Assembly: GCF_910596095.1 (NCBI RefSeq)
Contig: NC_056536.1
Location: forward strand, 18,275,291-18,339,290
DNA: 64,000 nt
Direction of reading: 5' to 3'
DNA from: Thunnus maccoyii
Taxonomy: Eukaryota; Chordata; Actinopteri; Scombriformes; Scombridae
Part shown: piece by piece, positions 50,521-62,255 of the stretch
How the letters are laid out: each line of letters starts with the position of its first letter
Numbering within the stretch: position 1 is the first letter of the stretch
Position numbers and translations under genes: made by a program
Notes under the pieces: generated by a model
What the model was told of the DNA's origin: nothing
What the model saw: only the letters and a program-made list of their open reading frames with translations
The model's database searches: none

Positions 50521-50899
50521 ATCGTCTTGTTTTTGTCATATGACCTCTGTCTTCTTCAAGATAAATACAAGGTGTACTCTCTCTTTGTTGTTGAAATTTT
50601 CATCCACTTTTTCTTGCTGATGGGCTAAGCACTTCAGTAGCTTGTAATAGTCACTACTTAAGTGTTTTGTGACTTCACCATCCTATAGATAGTGACAAAG
50701 GGAATGTCCTCATATACTTATATGAAATTTGAGGAATTTTAAACATTGAATATAATCTACAACCTCTGATTGGATGTAAGGCTTAATCCTGATTCTAAAA
50801 GATTCATTACGGTAAGATGTTCTGGTAGAAGGCTAAGGCTGGTGATATTTAATTTACTGGAAGTGAAATGTGGCAAAGAGCCCAAATTCAGACTTACTT

Positions 50900-51290
50900 A
50901 AAGGGAAACTTTGGTATTTTTCAACCTGGACCATATTTTCCTTCTTTTTGTGTCTAAGTGACTAATGGGGAAGCAATTTTTGAAATTGGTCCAGTATTGA
51001 GCGAGAGCGCTGCAGCCAGTAGCTGCGAAATGGACTGCAATGTCATCCAACGAAGGAATTGCACACTGTCATTCTATGTCCACTAAAAGTGCTTGTTTTT
51101 GCCACTGACATGCTCAGACTGTTATTATAAGTGTTTGGTAACTTTATGGAAAGGACCATACAGAGAAATAAAACATTTTTCTTTACCTTTCGCTAGTCTG
51201 ATTGTTGTGTCTAAGTCTCGCCCAAGGAGAAGTCTCATTCTGATATCTCGCAAGAGTTGAGTTGTTTTCAAAATCAGCTAAATATTCAGC
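50900..51290. repeat. dispersed repeat, 'gggaaactttggtatttttc' family
   Basis: The motif order 'tcaacctggaccatatttt', 'gtgtctaagtgactaatggg', 'ttgaaattggtccagtattg' and 'tgttgtgtctaagtctc' is that of a common teleost MITE. Confidence 0.45.
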
Positions 51291-51308
51291 CATGACAGAG
51301 TTGGAGAG

Positions 51309-52700
51309 AGGAGTGCCTGGAGGAGTTTGTTGTGTTGGAGTGCAGAAAGCGTAGCTTAGTTTTATCTAAAAGATCAAAGTCATGGCTGCATGCAGCAGAT
51401 AATGCCAATGTCAACTTTGGAACACACCACTTTGTTTACCAGTTATTGAGCAGTGCCAATAATCAGCTGTCAGTGGATATTGAGTCAATTGTTTCAAAGA
51501 CCTGCAGCCACTTGTCAGTATCTACTTCCCGAAGAGTGGAACTTCATGCATTTTTTGCCTTTGTTGACACTGAGTGGCATGATATTCTGCATCATGTTTG
51601 TACACGATAGCTCTCTCTTCATTCAGCTCTCGATTGTCTCCTGCAAAGCTCTTACTTCATACTTCAGGTCCCTTGCAGTGACCTGTCCTGTGGCACTGAA
51701 GATGATTTTTGAGAATGAAGGAAAAACTGGAGCTGCTGAGATTTATCTGTGCTTTTTCCACAACGCAGGGTCTGTTTTTGACCAACCTGTAAAAAAGCTG
51801 GAGGAAACAAAGCTCTGCAACACAAATGTTAACAAGGAAATCTGAAAGTTCAAAATAAAGATTCTTCAGTGGAAACAGGTTTTATGACTCTGTCATTGCA
51901 TACATTGACAAGTGGTTTGATTTCTCACCAGAAAACGTTATGGTGAAACTAAAACCGATTGGCCTCTATGAGGAGCTTTATTCACTGACCTGGAACAGGG
52001 GGTGGCTGTCTTCAAAATGACAGAAAGCAAGGCAAGTTTATTTGTGTAGCAACAAGGCTACACAAAAAGTTCAAAACACAAAAAGTGCTTTACATAAAAC
52101 ATCAAAGGCATTAAGACAAAGTACAAAAGAAACACACTATAAAAGGACATTTAAATATAATTAAAGTTATTAAAGAGTTAAGAGTATAGAAAATAAAAAA
52201 ATAAGCTAAAATAGAATAAGACAGATAAAATACAATAATAAAAGTTATACCACAGTGCAAGAAATGAAACAAAAATCTCAAATTTGATTTAATAAAAGGC
52301 AGCGGCAAACAGAAAAGCCTTCAGCCTTGATTTAAAAGAATCGAGACAGTCAGTATGGACCAACTCTATGAAGAGTTCTGTGCTAGGTGGGAGGGGATGA
52401 AGAAAGCCGGACAGGATACCACAAAATCTACCAGTAAGATGTGGGTGGCAGTTTTCCAAAAAATAGGGAAAGCCAACTTGATCAACATGTTCAAGACTGT
52501 GGCATTTGTCTTCAGTGTGCCAGGCTCATGCCTTTGTAGAGAGGATTTTCTCTCTGATGACCATTAAATGGTAAGACTCAAGAAACAGATGCAGCACAGA
52601 GCTGATCAAAAATGAACTTCAAATATCCGTGAACTGTGCCTTGTCATGTCATGTTCTCTCTGGCTGTGCAAAAGGACAAAGGACTGCTTGAATCAGTCAA
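51309..52700 (+). pseudogene. hAT-type (ZBED-like) transposase pseudogene
   Basis: Fragments in shifting frames read 'FVYQLLSSANNQLSVDIES', 'LHAFFAFVDTEWHDILHHV', 'YIDKWFDFSPENVMVKLKPI' and finally 'VFSVPGSCLCREDFLS'. This is the order seen in hAT-derived transposases, whose C-terminus normally contains a 'P.SNA..ERVFS' dimerisation motif. Stops and frameshifts are frequent, and a retroposon interrupts it at 52028-52330. It cannot be translated into a full protein. Confidence 0.65.
52028..52330 (-). mobile_element. retroposon tail inserted in the hAT pseudogene
   Basis: It begins 'ggcaagtttatttgtgtagc' and ends 'cagccttgatttaaaagaa', with an A-rich centre. On the minus strand this is the 3' end of a widespread fish non-LTR element. 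It separates two parts of one transposase reading. Confidence 0.6.
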
Positions 52701-53739
52701 GAGCAGCAAAAAATATCCATGGAAAAAGTAGACTTGGTGAGTCATATCCCTATTTTCAGCTTTTGCGCTTGATTTTTTTTTTTTTTAAAGCCATGGACTA
52801 AATTAAATATACACATTTTTTGCCTCTACTTGAACAAGAATATATAAGTACACAGTATATTCACACATCACCATACCCACACCACCGGGGAACGCCACCA
52901 TTTGGCCCTTATTTGGTAGTGAGAAAGTTGGCAACCCTCGGATCAGGGTAACTGTCTTACTCCTTACTTAATGTACCAGACTCAACATGCTATGCAACTA
53001 ATATATTGTTAAAATTCAAATTTCTTAGCATCTTATCACTTATTGTAACACACTTAAAATACTTTAAATCTTACTTCTGGTAATTTACTGTGAATTGTAT
53101 TTAGCTGGTAGTTTCCCCCTAGCTGTTTCCAGGTTACCCTGGTGCAGTCTTAGGGTGAGTTTATGCATCAGCCTACCAATGGAGGTCCCACACCTGTCAA
53201 ATAGGTGCACATGACATTTATTATATTATTTAGAACATTTATTTACTTTGTAGTTGTCTTTACTTTATAGTCTGCATGCACAAACACATTACTGGAAATA
53301 TACACATTTGTGAGCACAAAGACCACACTAGAGCTTAATAAACCAAAAATGCATGTCAAAACATCCCTAATCCTTACATATATGACTGAAGAAGGTTCAG
53401 GTTCTACTATAAATGTATGTAGACATCTCACACAGACTAAGGTGAGCAAATATCCAAATGAGGTGCAAAACAGCTGATAATAAATGAGTAACAGCATACA
53501 ACTGCAATGTGTTAGATACACATTGCAGTTGTATGCTATAGAACAGCTAGCTAGTTTACTTACAAAACAACATGGATTCATAATCGAAGGCATGGATTAT
53601 GAATCCAAGGACACGATTTATAAATCGTGTGCACAGCTTTGTAAACCAAGAGTACAGATTTACAAATGGATCTTTTCTTTTTCTCAGCTGACCCCAGGAG
53701 GGCTCTGTAGTTAAGTCATTATCTATAGCCGAATGAGGT

Positions 53740-54100
53740 AACACAATGGTGATTGAACCTGTGGCCCGCTGATGAAAGCCCTTGAATTTTCAGTATTACA
53801 AACTGAGTGTCGGTGGCGACATTCCTGGGGAAAATCACAAACAGCACAGAGATTAGTGACATGTTTATTATCACCCAGCAGTGGTTGGTCCGCCAGAGAG
53901 GGTAGGCGGAGCTAGTACAACAGACTCGCTCTTCAACTCACTTGTGTGTGAAGTGGCGTACTGCCAACTGACTGACGTCACACAGACAACACTGTTTGGA
54001 TCTCTGGGAAGTGAGGTTCAAAAACACATCTGCAATTACCACTTATCGCCATAGGTGCCGCCAAAGAGAACGAAAAGGAGATCTTTGAGATTGTTACTTT
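53740..54100. other. spacer between two repeats, nothing recognised
   Basis: About 360 bp of unique-looking DNA with no frame or motif that I can support. Confidence 0.35.
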
Positions 54101-54104
54101 AATT

Positions 54105-54490
54105 ATGTAAAGGTAGCAAAATCACAATATAGAAATACTCAATTGCAAGTAAAGCGAAATGTACTTAAAATATCAAAAGTAAAAGTACTCATTAGGCAGT
54201 AAGTCCCCTTCCAGAGTGTCATATAATACTTTGTATTATATTTTTTGGAATATTACCAATGTATTAATATGTAAGCAGCATTTTAATGTTACTCTAATTT
54301 AAACTACTTTATATACTGTTTGTGTGGGTTTGATCTATAACAATGCATCACATTCTTTAAGCTAATCTTTAAAAAAATTACCAAGTTTAACTACCACTGT
54401 CAAATAAATGCAATGGAGGAAAAAACACTATTCCCCTCTGAAATAGTATAATGTAGAATTGAAATACTCAAAATATGTCACAATTGAATA
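54105..54490. repeat. AGTACTT-type hAT-like repeat fragment
   Basis: 'aaatactcaattgcaagtaa' and 'atatcaaaagtaaaagtact' reproduce the order seen in 9110-9225. The terminus is missing. Confidence 0.55.
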
Positions 54491-54849
54491 TAGGTAGAGA
54501 GCGTGACAAAATGTATGTAATTATTACCCCCCAACTTCAACAACTTCACAAAAAGAAAGTAATACGAAACATCGATGTGTTCAGCATGTGTGAGTGTTCT
54601 GTTACTGTGTGCCAGGGGACTTTTTAGATGTTACTGATTAACAGGTCTGTTTTTAGTGGCGGTTTTTCACTGCATGCTTACTTTGCATACAATTTTGGCT
54701 ATGGGTGTGAGCTTGTACGTGTCTGTGTATGTCTGTGTTTGCTTTATTTTATAAAAAAACATTTGTGTCTGCTTGGCCGATATGCACTACACAGTATGTA
54801 TGTTCACATAGATAGAGAGATAGACAAATATACCAGGTATTCTGAAAAT

Positions 54850-55130
54850 ATTTTAATTTTTATTTCTTTTACACTTTTATGTTGAGTTTAAGTTCTACTT
54901 ATAAAGTAGATATTATGTAACAACCTTTTAGATTTACATATTGTTTAATGCCAGCTGATTTCACACATTGAGCTGTGAACTACAATGTTTCATCTTCTGA
55001 CTTTTCAAATACTTGGTATTCATTTGCTTCTACATACCATAGAAACAGAATCAGCAGAATCAGCTTTCTCAGAATATCCATTGTGCTTATTCTCTTTCTA
55101 TGCTTATGTACACACTCTCCATCATGCCGC
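54850..55130 (-). other. probable 3'UTR of the Spi-family gene
   Basis: It runs from the stop codon to an AATAAA on the minus strand at 54859-54864. Confidence 0.4.
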
Positions 55131-55438
55131 CTACACTGTATTAGAGTCTCCTTGTAGTCCTCTCAAGGTCTTCTCGTCAAACCGGTAAGTGAGTTTTCTC
55201 TTCACCTTCTGAATCTCGCCAGTGCGGGAGTAATTCCTCAGTGCCCGTGCCATCTTCTGATAGGTCATAGTCTTGCGATTGCCCTTGCGGCGGCCCCACA
55301 TCTGTGCCAGTTGCTCCTTGTTTTGGGATGAAAACTGGAACGTCCCAGAGGACGAATGCACCCACCAGATGCAGCTTCGCATCGATGGCGTCTGGAGCAT
55401 CTCGAACAGGAACTGGAACAACCGCTCTTTTCTCTTTC
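55131..55438 (-). CDS. Spi-family gene, coding exon 5 (ETS domain)
   Basis: 308 nt, acceptor CCTTGGCAG, stop TAG 55133-55131. It contains the whole ETS domain and only about 13 residues after it. Confidence 0.96.
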
Positions 55439-57186
55439 CTGCCAAGGAGGAAGGGGATGTAAGTACACTTATGAGGGGACAGTATGTGTGTGGGAACATG
55501 CATGTCTTTAACATCTAAGCAGAGAGCTTTACACTACGTACAGGTGTGACTAGATTGGTTGAAGTTTGAGAGTTTTGTTGTAAAAAGTGCATGTGTGTGT
55601 GTGTATACCTGAGAGTGGGGCAAGAGGCAGGGAGTCCATGTTATTTCCATCTACCCTGTCAGAAGATGGAGACGGGGAATCATGGTATTCCTGGTACTGG
55701 GAGCTGCTGGACTGGGAGTCTGAGTCGATATATGCTGGTGCCTTGAAGGGATACACATTGTGGTCCTGGAGCAAACACATATAAAAACATATTAATAATT
55801 CACAGGTTCAACCATTCTATTAAATTATTAATAAAGTCAATCAACTGTCTTATTTTAGTCTCAGTTCAGCCTCAATATGATGAAAGGTGTCACATCCACC
55901 GCTGCAGTGTTCAGCCATAAAAGAGGTGATTAAGCTGTAATTTACTAAACGATTAAGGTGAGGTCCTTGAACTCACCCATTGGTTGTCATGTCGACTAGA
56001 CCAGGCTGTAGGCGGGCCTTGCTCTTCATATTCCTCATTTGGAGTGTTAGGGCCATAGTGCCACTCATAAGGATGCTGACCTGTACAGCTATTCACTGTG
56101 CAGATACAGACATAAGAAACAGTCAGACTAAAAATATAGAAACATACAGAAACACACACACTCCATCATCTGCATATGATCCTTTCCATCCCCACACTCA
56201 CCTGTGATCTTGGTACCCTGGTGGGTGGGTGTGTGCATTTGCTGCGCCATTGTGGTCGGTGGCGGGTGTGCAGGCTGAACCTCCAGCAAATGCTCCTGCA
56301 GGTACTCCTCAATGACCTCCAGGTCTACCTCAGGGCAGGAGGGGGGAGCCGCTCCGCTCCAGGCCGCCCGACCTCCACTCAGCCTGATTTCAGTCACATA
56401 AGCCATCTGACAGAGACAGAGAAGGACAGTAGCTTTCAGAAATCACACACACTCTGTTTTTTTACCAGGGGGTTGTTGATGTGTGATGCTGACAGAGACA
56501 AAAACACTTGCATTGCGTGATGGCTGGCATTTGTCTCATGTCAGTCATAGCCTGAGGTGTTGTTATTATCAGACCGAACACCCGCTGTTTTTTCTTTTCT
56601 TTTTTCATGATAACCCATTGTTGTTTTGTTGTGGAGCACTTTAGTGCTGTGGTGCATCACACAGTAAGTCATTTTGTTCTGAGATCTGAAGATCAAGGAT
56701 GCAATTTTTCAATTTGTTCATTTTAAGTGAGCTGTGAATTGTCGATAAATCATCCTTTTTTTCTTCTTCTTTTTTTTTTTACATGATATTAAACATCAGA
56801 AATTATTCTTTTTATATGACTAATTCTGTCCATCTAGGGTATAACATATATTTGTCAAACTTGGAAATGAGCCAAGCACCAACACTGTGACCATGTGTGT
56901 TTTAGTTTGACTGGCAAATTTATGCAAGTGTTTGTGTCCTCACCAGCCAGATAACATTCTGGTAACAGTGGTTTGTAGTTGAGCTGCTATTCTTACAAAC
57001 AACCTTTTATATTTATCCTACAGACATCGGTTACACTTCATAAGATATTTTTGAGCACTCTATTACTGGAACATTCAGTTGTATGAATACAAACACACTT
57101 TTCTTTGTCATTCATGGACTAACCTGAATCAAAAACATGCTAATTAAAAATAACATCAGACTCACCGTCTCCATTTCTGCCAACAT
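55131..57186 (-). CDS. Spi/PU.1-family ETS transcription factor, complete (five coding exons)
   Basis: Spi-family factors bind purine-rich GGAA sites and direct myeloid and B-cell development. Joined exons give 269 residues. The ETS domain occupies about 172-256: '[20 protein letters not shown]', '[18 protein letters not shown]', and the recognition helix '[20 protein letters not shown]' with Arg232 and Arg235, the two GGAA-reading arginines. Ser238 stands where SPI1, SPIB and SPIC have Gly or Ala. The N-terminus is acidic and aromatic ('[19 protein letters not shown]', 'HPYEWHYGP'), then Ser-rich. The five-exon layout and the N-terminal 'ML' in a tiny first coding exon match SPI1. ETS residues are nearest SPIC, but the long SPIC C-terminal tail is absent, so I do not assign a symbol. 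Confidence 0.93.
55609..55765 (-). CDS. Spi-family gene, coding exon 4 (Ser-rich)
   Basis: 157 nt, acceptor TTTGCTCCAG, donor GTATAC. It encodes '[20 protein letters not shown]', then a Ser/Pro-rich stretch with '[10 protein letters not shown]'. SPI1 has an acidic Ser-rich PEST region at this place. Confidence 0.87.
55977..56095 (-). CDS. Spi-family gene, coding exon 3
   Basis: 119 nt, acceptor TCTGCACAG, donor GTGAGT. It encodes '[19 protein letters not shown]' then '[13 protein letters not shown]'. Tyr/Trp-rich, as in the transactivation region of SPI1. Confidence 0.85.
56202..56406 (-). CDS. Spi-family gene, coding exon 2
   Basis: 205 nt, acceptor TCTGTCAG, donor GTGAGT. It encodes '[18 protein letters not shown]' onwards, with the acidic '[18 protein letters not shown]' segment, a plausible activation surface. 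If the upstream seven-codon exon is skipped, this ATG could itself start translation. Confidence 0.83.
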
Positions 57187-57200
57187 ACTTAAAGGACAGT
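57166..57200 (-). CDS. Spi-family gene, exon 2 with start codon
   Basis: Acceptor CCCCTCAG, then a short leader, ATG at 57186-57184 and seven codons (MLAEMET) before GTGAGT. SPI1 and SPIB also start with 'ML' in a very short coding exon. Confidence 0.8.
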
Positions 57201-57390
57201 CTGAGGGGAGAAAACACCATCATGAGACACCCGAATCAATGCTCATAATTCACACCGTGAACAGAGAAGTGAAAGAACCTGACACACATACTTCTCTAAC
57301 TTGTCAAAGACAGACAGAGTCAGATGACAGCAAACCGACAAAAGACTACGTCAGAAGCTGAATGAATGAGAACAAAGAGGAAAGCAGTAC

Positions 57391-57530
57391 CTTGTCAAGT
57401 CAGAGGTGTACTCCTGCGTCTGGTACAGAGAAGTAGTATCCACAGGCAGCGGAGGGTGGAGGCATGAGAACGTGAAGGCTCACCTGTATGATGCTCCACC
57501 TGGGTGTCACCTCTCTTATAGTCTTTGCCA
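57391..57530 (-). promoter_or_regulatory. Spi-family gene TATA-type promoter and non-coding exon 1 (candidate)
   Basis: On the minus strand TATAAGAG lies at 57520-57513. About 25-30 nt further on a leader exon would begin and run to CAAG at 57391, followed by GTACTG. The leader joins the acceptor at 57201. The start site is inferred from TATA spacing alone. Confidence 0.5.
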
Positions 57531-57819
57531 GCATACCCTCCTACCCCCATGTCTCTTTGGCCAAGCCCCAAAGTGTGAAGTGGGAGTGGTTTACAAATAA
57601 GGGCTAATTCTGGCTGCCTCCTATTGTCTTTCTCCCTGTAATATAATGTGATATATTTTCATTATTATTATTCTACTCTAATTATCTCCATGTCTTTATT
57701 TTTCTGACACAAACACACAGACCTGTTTAATAGCAGGGTTTTGGGCAAAAAGGTGAAATATTATGTCCTTTTTCATGGTAGATTGTTTCTCTATTTTATA
57801 CAACAGTTAGAGGTTTAAT

Positions 57820-57854
<35 letters not shown>

Positions 57855-60020
57855 CTTTTTAAGTTTTATTTCATGGCACCATGGAAGGTAATCATGTGGC
57901 TTTATAGTTTTTCTTTATAGTCACTTATTGTACGCAGACAGACTGAACAATGGGATGATGAATGAGCATAGAAAATAGAGCTAAAAGTTGGGGGAAGATA
58001 GGACTAGAGAGTGAGGGTAATAAGTGTGGGAGAAATGTTAATTCCTATATAAGTTTTGAGGAATGATTGATGACACTTGCTTCTACACGTTTTTTTTTTT
58101 CACCTGTATCCCAAAATCCGGCTTGATGTACCACCTATTTATCCTTACTCATTTGTTGTCTTTGTTTCTGTACTCTCAGGATTTTTTCCCATGTTCCAGT
58201 TTTATGGTGATATATTGGTGTGTGATATCTGAAAATGACTTAGTGGGAAATGTGTTTATTTTCATGTGGGCTGAACGCTACTCAATAAGGAAATGTTAAA
58301 CGGTACCAACTGAGGAGCAGGTTTATGACAAGAATAACATTTTTGCAGCTTAAACAGACAGTTTTATAGCAGACTTATTCATCATCAACTCAGTGTGCCA
58401 CGCCATGTTCTGACTCATAGATAATCAATATTTCTAGAACAGTATTATAGAAATGGCTTACTAAATACATAGAAAGAGAATAAAAGTCATTTATTGTAAC
58501 TCTCCCTCAAAAATCTTCCCAGACTCAATGCTAAAAACACATTTGTGATTCTTATATACAGTATTTTTAAAAATGTAAAGGTCACATTAAAACGACATTG
58601 TTCTTCATAAACTGTTGTGGGGAAGTGAGCAGTCTCAAGTGTTACGTCACCCAAAGTCAGGAACACATGATTTCATTCATAGTTCAAGTATTTCAAGTGA
58701 GTATGTTCCCTTTTATTGTTGTTACTTGTGTTATTGTTTCAGACGTGGTTTCCAGTACACTACTGGCAGTACAACATGTGTCTTTTTTGCAGGGTGTGTG
58801 TGTAGTTGAGGGATTTCCCTTTCTAGGTCTGAGACACGCAGTCTCTGATAGTGAGAAAATGTACTGTAGTACTAGAAATACATAGGGCCAGCAGAGATAC
58901 TATAGTGGCATTTGAAGTATAACAACCAACACAGGGGTTTGAAGTTAAATGCCACAGTAAACTTATTCTGAAATTGTTACAGAACTGGAAAAAGCCTGGA
59001 TGCTTCATCAGTGGCTAAATTTACTTTCCACTCAACCACCACTCCTATTTAAACAATTTTCTCCAGATGAGAGTGCATATTGTTGTCAGTAAAACTATGA
59101 AAACTGATGGTGAGAACTGTCAGACTCCTGTACACTGGTCCTCCCTACGTGGAGTTAATCACATTATTGTGTGTTCTTGTGAGTTTTCTCAAACATTCCA
59201 AAGACATGCAAGTCAGCAGCCGTTTCACCAAAGGTGCAAAATGAAAGCTGCTATTTGCAAGATGAGATCATTTCCTCTCCAGTTCATTTTGACATGTTTA
59301 ACTAAAAGAAAAACCACATCCGTAATCCACACATGAGAATATGAGAATACTGCAGAACTCACAAACTTATCTGCAATTTGCAAGTGACAATTATTTGTGA
59401 AATTGGGCATTAGCACAATTTGCAATCTGTGTGTAAACAGTGCTCGCAAATCGCTTTTGTGAAACAGGACCCAGGTCAACTGTATACTCTAACTGGTCAT
59501 AGCCTGAACAGGAATGTCAGGGAATCTGTGGATTAACACTGTGATGGGCTGGTAACCAGCCTAGGGTATTTCCCTGCAGTGCATGTTGTGATGGTAATGT
59601 AAATGTTGACTGACATTTGAAGAAAGAAGAAATGAAACAATGAATATAATTAAAAATGCCTTTGACACAGGTATTTACAGTATTGCCTGATAAGCAGTGT
59701 CAAGATAAATCCAAATGCAGCGCCAGTAGTCTGTGACCTCCTCGGACAGATGATATATGAAGCACATGTACCGTAATGGGAGAGGCCGTGGGTATTTACA
59801 CCCTGCTTTTTATACCTAAGCTATCATCTCAAGATGATAAAAATTCAAACTCTGCTTACAGGAATGGTATCGATAACTTTACCGCTTGTCAAGGTTTAGT
59901 GTAGAAATTCATCACCATGAAATATTACCACAGGCCCAACATTGTAAGCATATTAGCTTAGCATAAAAGGGGTCGTGGAAGGTCAATATATCAAAGTGTA
60001 TCAGCAATTACTTGTTTGGT
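57531..60020. other. intergenic, no gene recognised
   Basis: Upstream flank of the Spi-family gene. It contains a T homopolymer at 57823-57852 and short frames without a domain. Regulatory elements may lie here but none can be named. Confidence 0.4.
57823..57852. repeat. homopolymer T tract, 30 bases
   Basis: An uninterrupted run of T. Exact length is uncertain in most sequencing chemistries. Confidence 0.85.
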
Positions 60021-60027
60021 TTCCAGA

Positions 60028-60579
60028 CTTTAAAGAGGACATGTCATGCACATTTCCAGGTCTGTATTTTTATTCTGGGACTCCTTATTTATCTTACATT
60101 GGCTCTTTATGCAGCCCCTCAGTTCAGCCTCTGTCTGAGACAGGCTGTTTTAGTTTTTTAGTCTCTTTAAGGCCCCCCTTCCAATAAGCCCACTCTGTTC
60201 TGATTGGCCAGCTCCCGGAAGCTGCCCCTTGGGAGACTTCCACCAGCTCCGAAGGCTACGTAAACAAACAACGGTGGTCAGATTTTGATTATTTTTGTTG
60301 TTCTTTACTCAATATATAAAGACAACACAAACAGCCTGTGGAACAACCTTAGCAACAAAGACTATGGAACAGTCATGTGTGAATGATCTGACGTCAGTTT
60401 GATGGGGAAGTAGAGGTGACATTGTGAACGGAGCATTAAGAGTAGGCTGTAGCCCTGACTTTTGACTTGAAGGCGGCATTTTTACACACATTCACCTCAA
60501 ATTTCGGAACCTTGACATCTGACATTATAATAGTATATAAATGACAGAAAATCACAAAAAGCATGATATGTCGCTTTAG
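60028..60579. mobile_element. MITE, about 550 bp, 'aaagcgacatatcatgc' family
   Basis: The left end TTAAAGAGGACATGTCATGC and the complement of the right end CTAAAGCGACATATCATGC are matching terminal repeats. The interior includes 'ctctgattggccag'-like sequence seen in a common fish MITE. No coding capacity. Confidence 0.6.
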
Positions 60580-60852
60580 GAGAACATTTGAGTAAATGTC
60601 TAATGTATATATGTACACAGTTTTTGTGCCACTGAATATTGTATATTTCTTCCTTTCTGGTTCTGGACTGTAATTTTCTACCTATAAAAAAGTGTACACA
60701 TGTACATGCACTTGTGCATCCAGTCATACATGCGTACTGTGTGAAACTCTCAGACAATTGATTGAATGAGTGCAGCAGCTGAGCCAATAGTGCCAATGAT
60801 TGTCCACGGTGTGATAGGCTGACCATCTGGGATATGCAGTCTTAAGGAACTA

Positions 60853-60885
<33 letters not shown>

Positions 60886-60896
60886 GCACACACAGA
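60853..60896. repeat. (CT)n-(CA)n compound microsatellite
   Basis: TCTC repeats pass directly into ACAC repeats. Confidence 0.9.
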
Positions 60897-60899
60897 CAC

Positions 60900-62255
60900 A
60901 GATACACACTCAAACACATATACATTACACATGTTCAAAAGAGTCATCCACTGTGAAAGGTTCTAGCTTTTCTTGCATGCACATAGCACAGTTTTGTGTT
61001 CTCTGTGCATGTGCAGGTATCAGATTAGAATTATTATACAAACATTTTGCTAAATCTGATCATGAAATGACTGCATAACAGAAGTTGTTTGTTTATGTGA
61101 TTTTATAGTGCACTGGGGTTTTAATTGCAGTCAGAAACCTGTTTAGCAAGGTGGAGAAATAGTTTCCGGGAAATATCAGGAGTTTACCGTACTTGATGTA
61201 CATGACATCATACACCGTTTTAACCCTCAGAATACTAACTGTAAATACTGTATGCTCCATACACATGCAAATTTGAATATACCTCAGGTAACAAGTCAAA
61301 CCGCACAGTAGACCATAATCTTTATGATGTGCTAACACATCAGTGAGAGCACCTAATATTTGCTTACACTGCAAAAGTTGGATAAATATAATTCACTTCA
61401 AGGTCCATCTTCCATATCCCCAGTCTGTAACATAATTCTCTTTTATGAGCCTTCACTATCAGGACTCAGTGATGCAAACATCACAGCCATTACAGATTTG
61501 TGTTTTAATTTGAAACTGACATCATGCAAAATATATATTATTGTAGGCATACTGTAAAGGATACAATAGGACAGGACAGGTGCCCAAATGAACAAAGATA
61601 CAGGTTTTTCTTGCTGTAATCATTTCTCCTGTTCATATTGGCTGTTAAAAGAAATCTTAATCCTAACACGCTTTCAATGTAAATGATGGGGGACAAAATT
61701 GACAGTGCTTGTGTTGTGCAAAAAGTTTATCTGAAGCTAATATGAAATTTCACCAGTCTAGGTTTAGTTTCAGGTAGACCTTTCATTCTCTTTACTATCC
61801 CCCCACTGCAGCTCAGCAGGGAAACAAAAATAGGTACATTTTGTTCTAACAAGACAGTAGCTTTGGATGACATCCACTTAATTTGACTAACTCAGACTGC
61901 TGAAGCCTCATTCATTCATTGAATATCATTGAAAATCATTCACTCACTCATCTTTCCTCCCTTCAGATAAAGTTTTAAATACGGTTTTGCACAAAACAAG
62001 GACTGTGGATTTTGTCCCCCATCACTTACATTAAAAGCACATTAGTAAAGGACCTTTTAATGAAGCATTGTCAGTATGAACAGGAGGAATGACTGACAGA
62101 CTTGAAAAAACCCGAACATTTCCATTAAGGTCAGAGCAAAAATCTAGAAGGGAATCCCATATATACCCATAACTTTTATGGGATCCATAACAATCAGTGG
62201 CAGGAGTGGTTGAAGTGGAAGTCAGAGGAAGACTTTACCATTAAAGATAGACAAC
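60900..62255. other. intergenic, nothing recognised
   Basis: No exon, RNA gene or defined repeat was found. Confidence 0.4.

Larger units (their letters stand above)
48541..53700. mobile_element. compound element with long inverted arms and a decayed hAT transposase core
   Basis: The left arm (about 48541-49430) and right arm (about 53098-53700) are inverted copies. Shared stretches include 'gtaaactagctagctgtt', 'acctcatttggatatttgct', 'tatgtaaggattaggg', 'gtgcatgcagact' and 'aataatataataaatgtcat'. The core holds a hAT-type transposase relic (51309-52700), a Tc1 transposase scrap, and other repeats. The arms are unusually long for a hAT element (hundreds of bp). No target duplication could be fixed, so the outer limits are approximate. 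Confidence 0.6.

Noticed and set aside
55131-55514. ELF3/ESE-type ETS factor, expected in 1q32-like linkage
   Set aside because: The ETS residues ('[19 protein letters not shown]') are Spi-type; ELF3 has a different recognition helix ('MTYEKLSRAMRYYY') and a pointed domain that is absent here.
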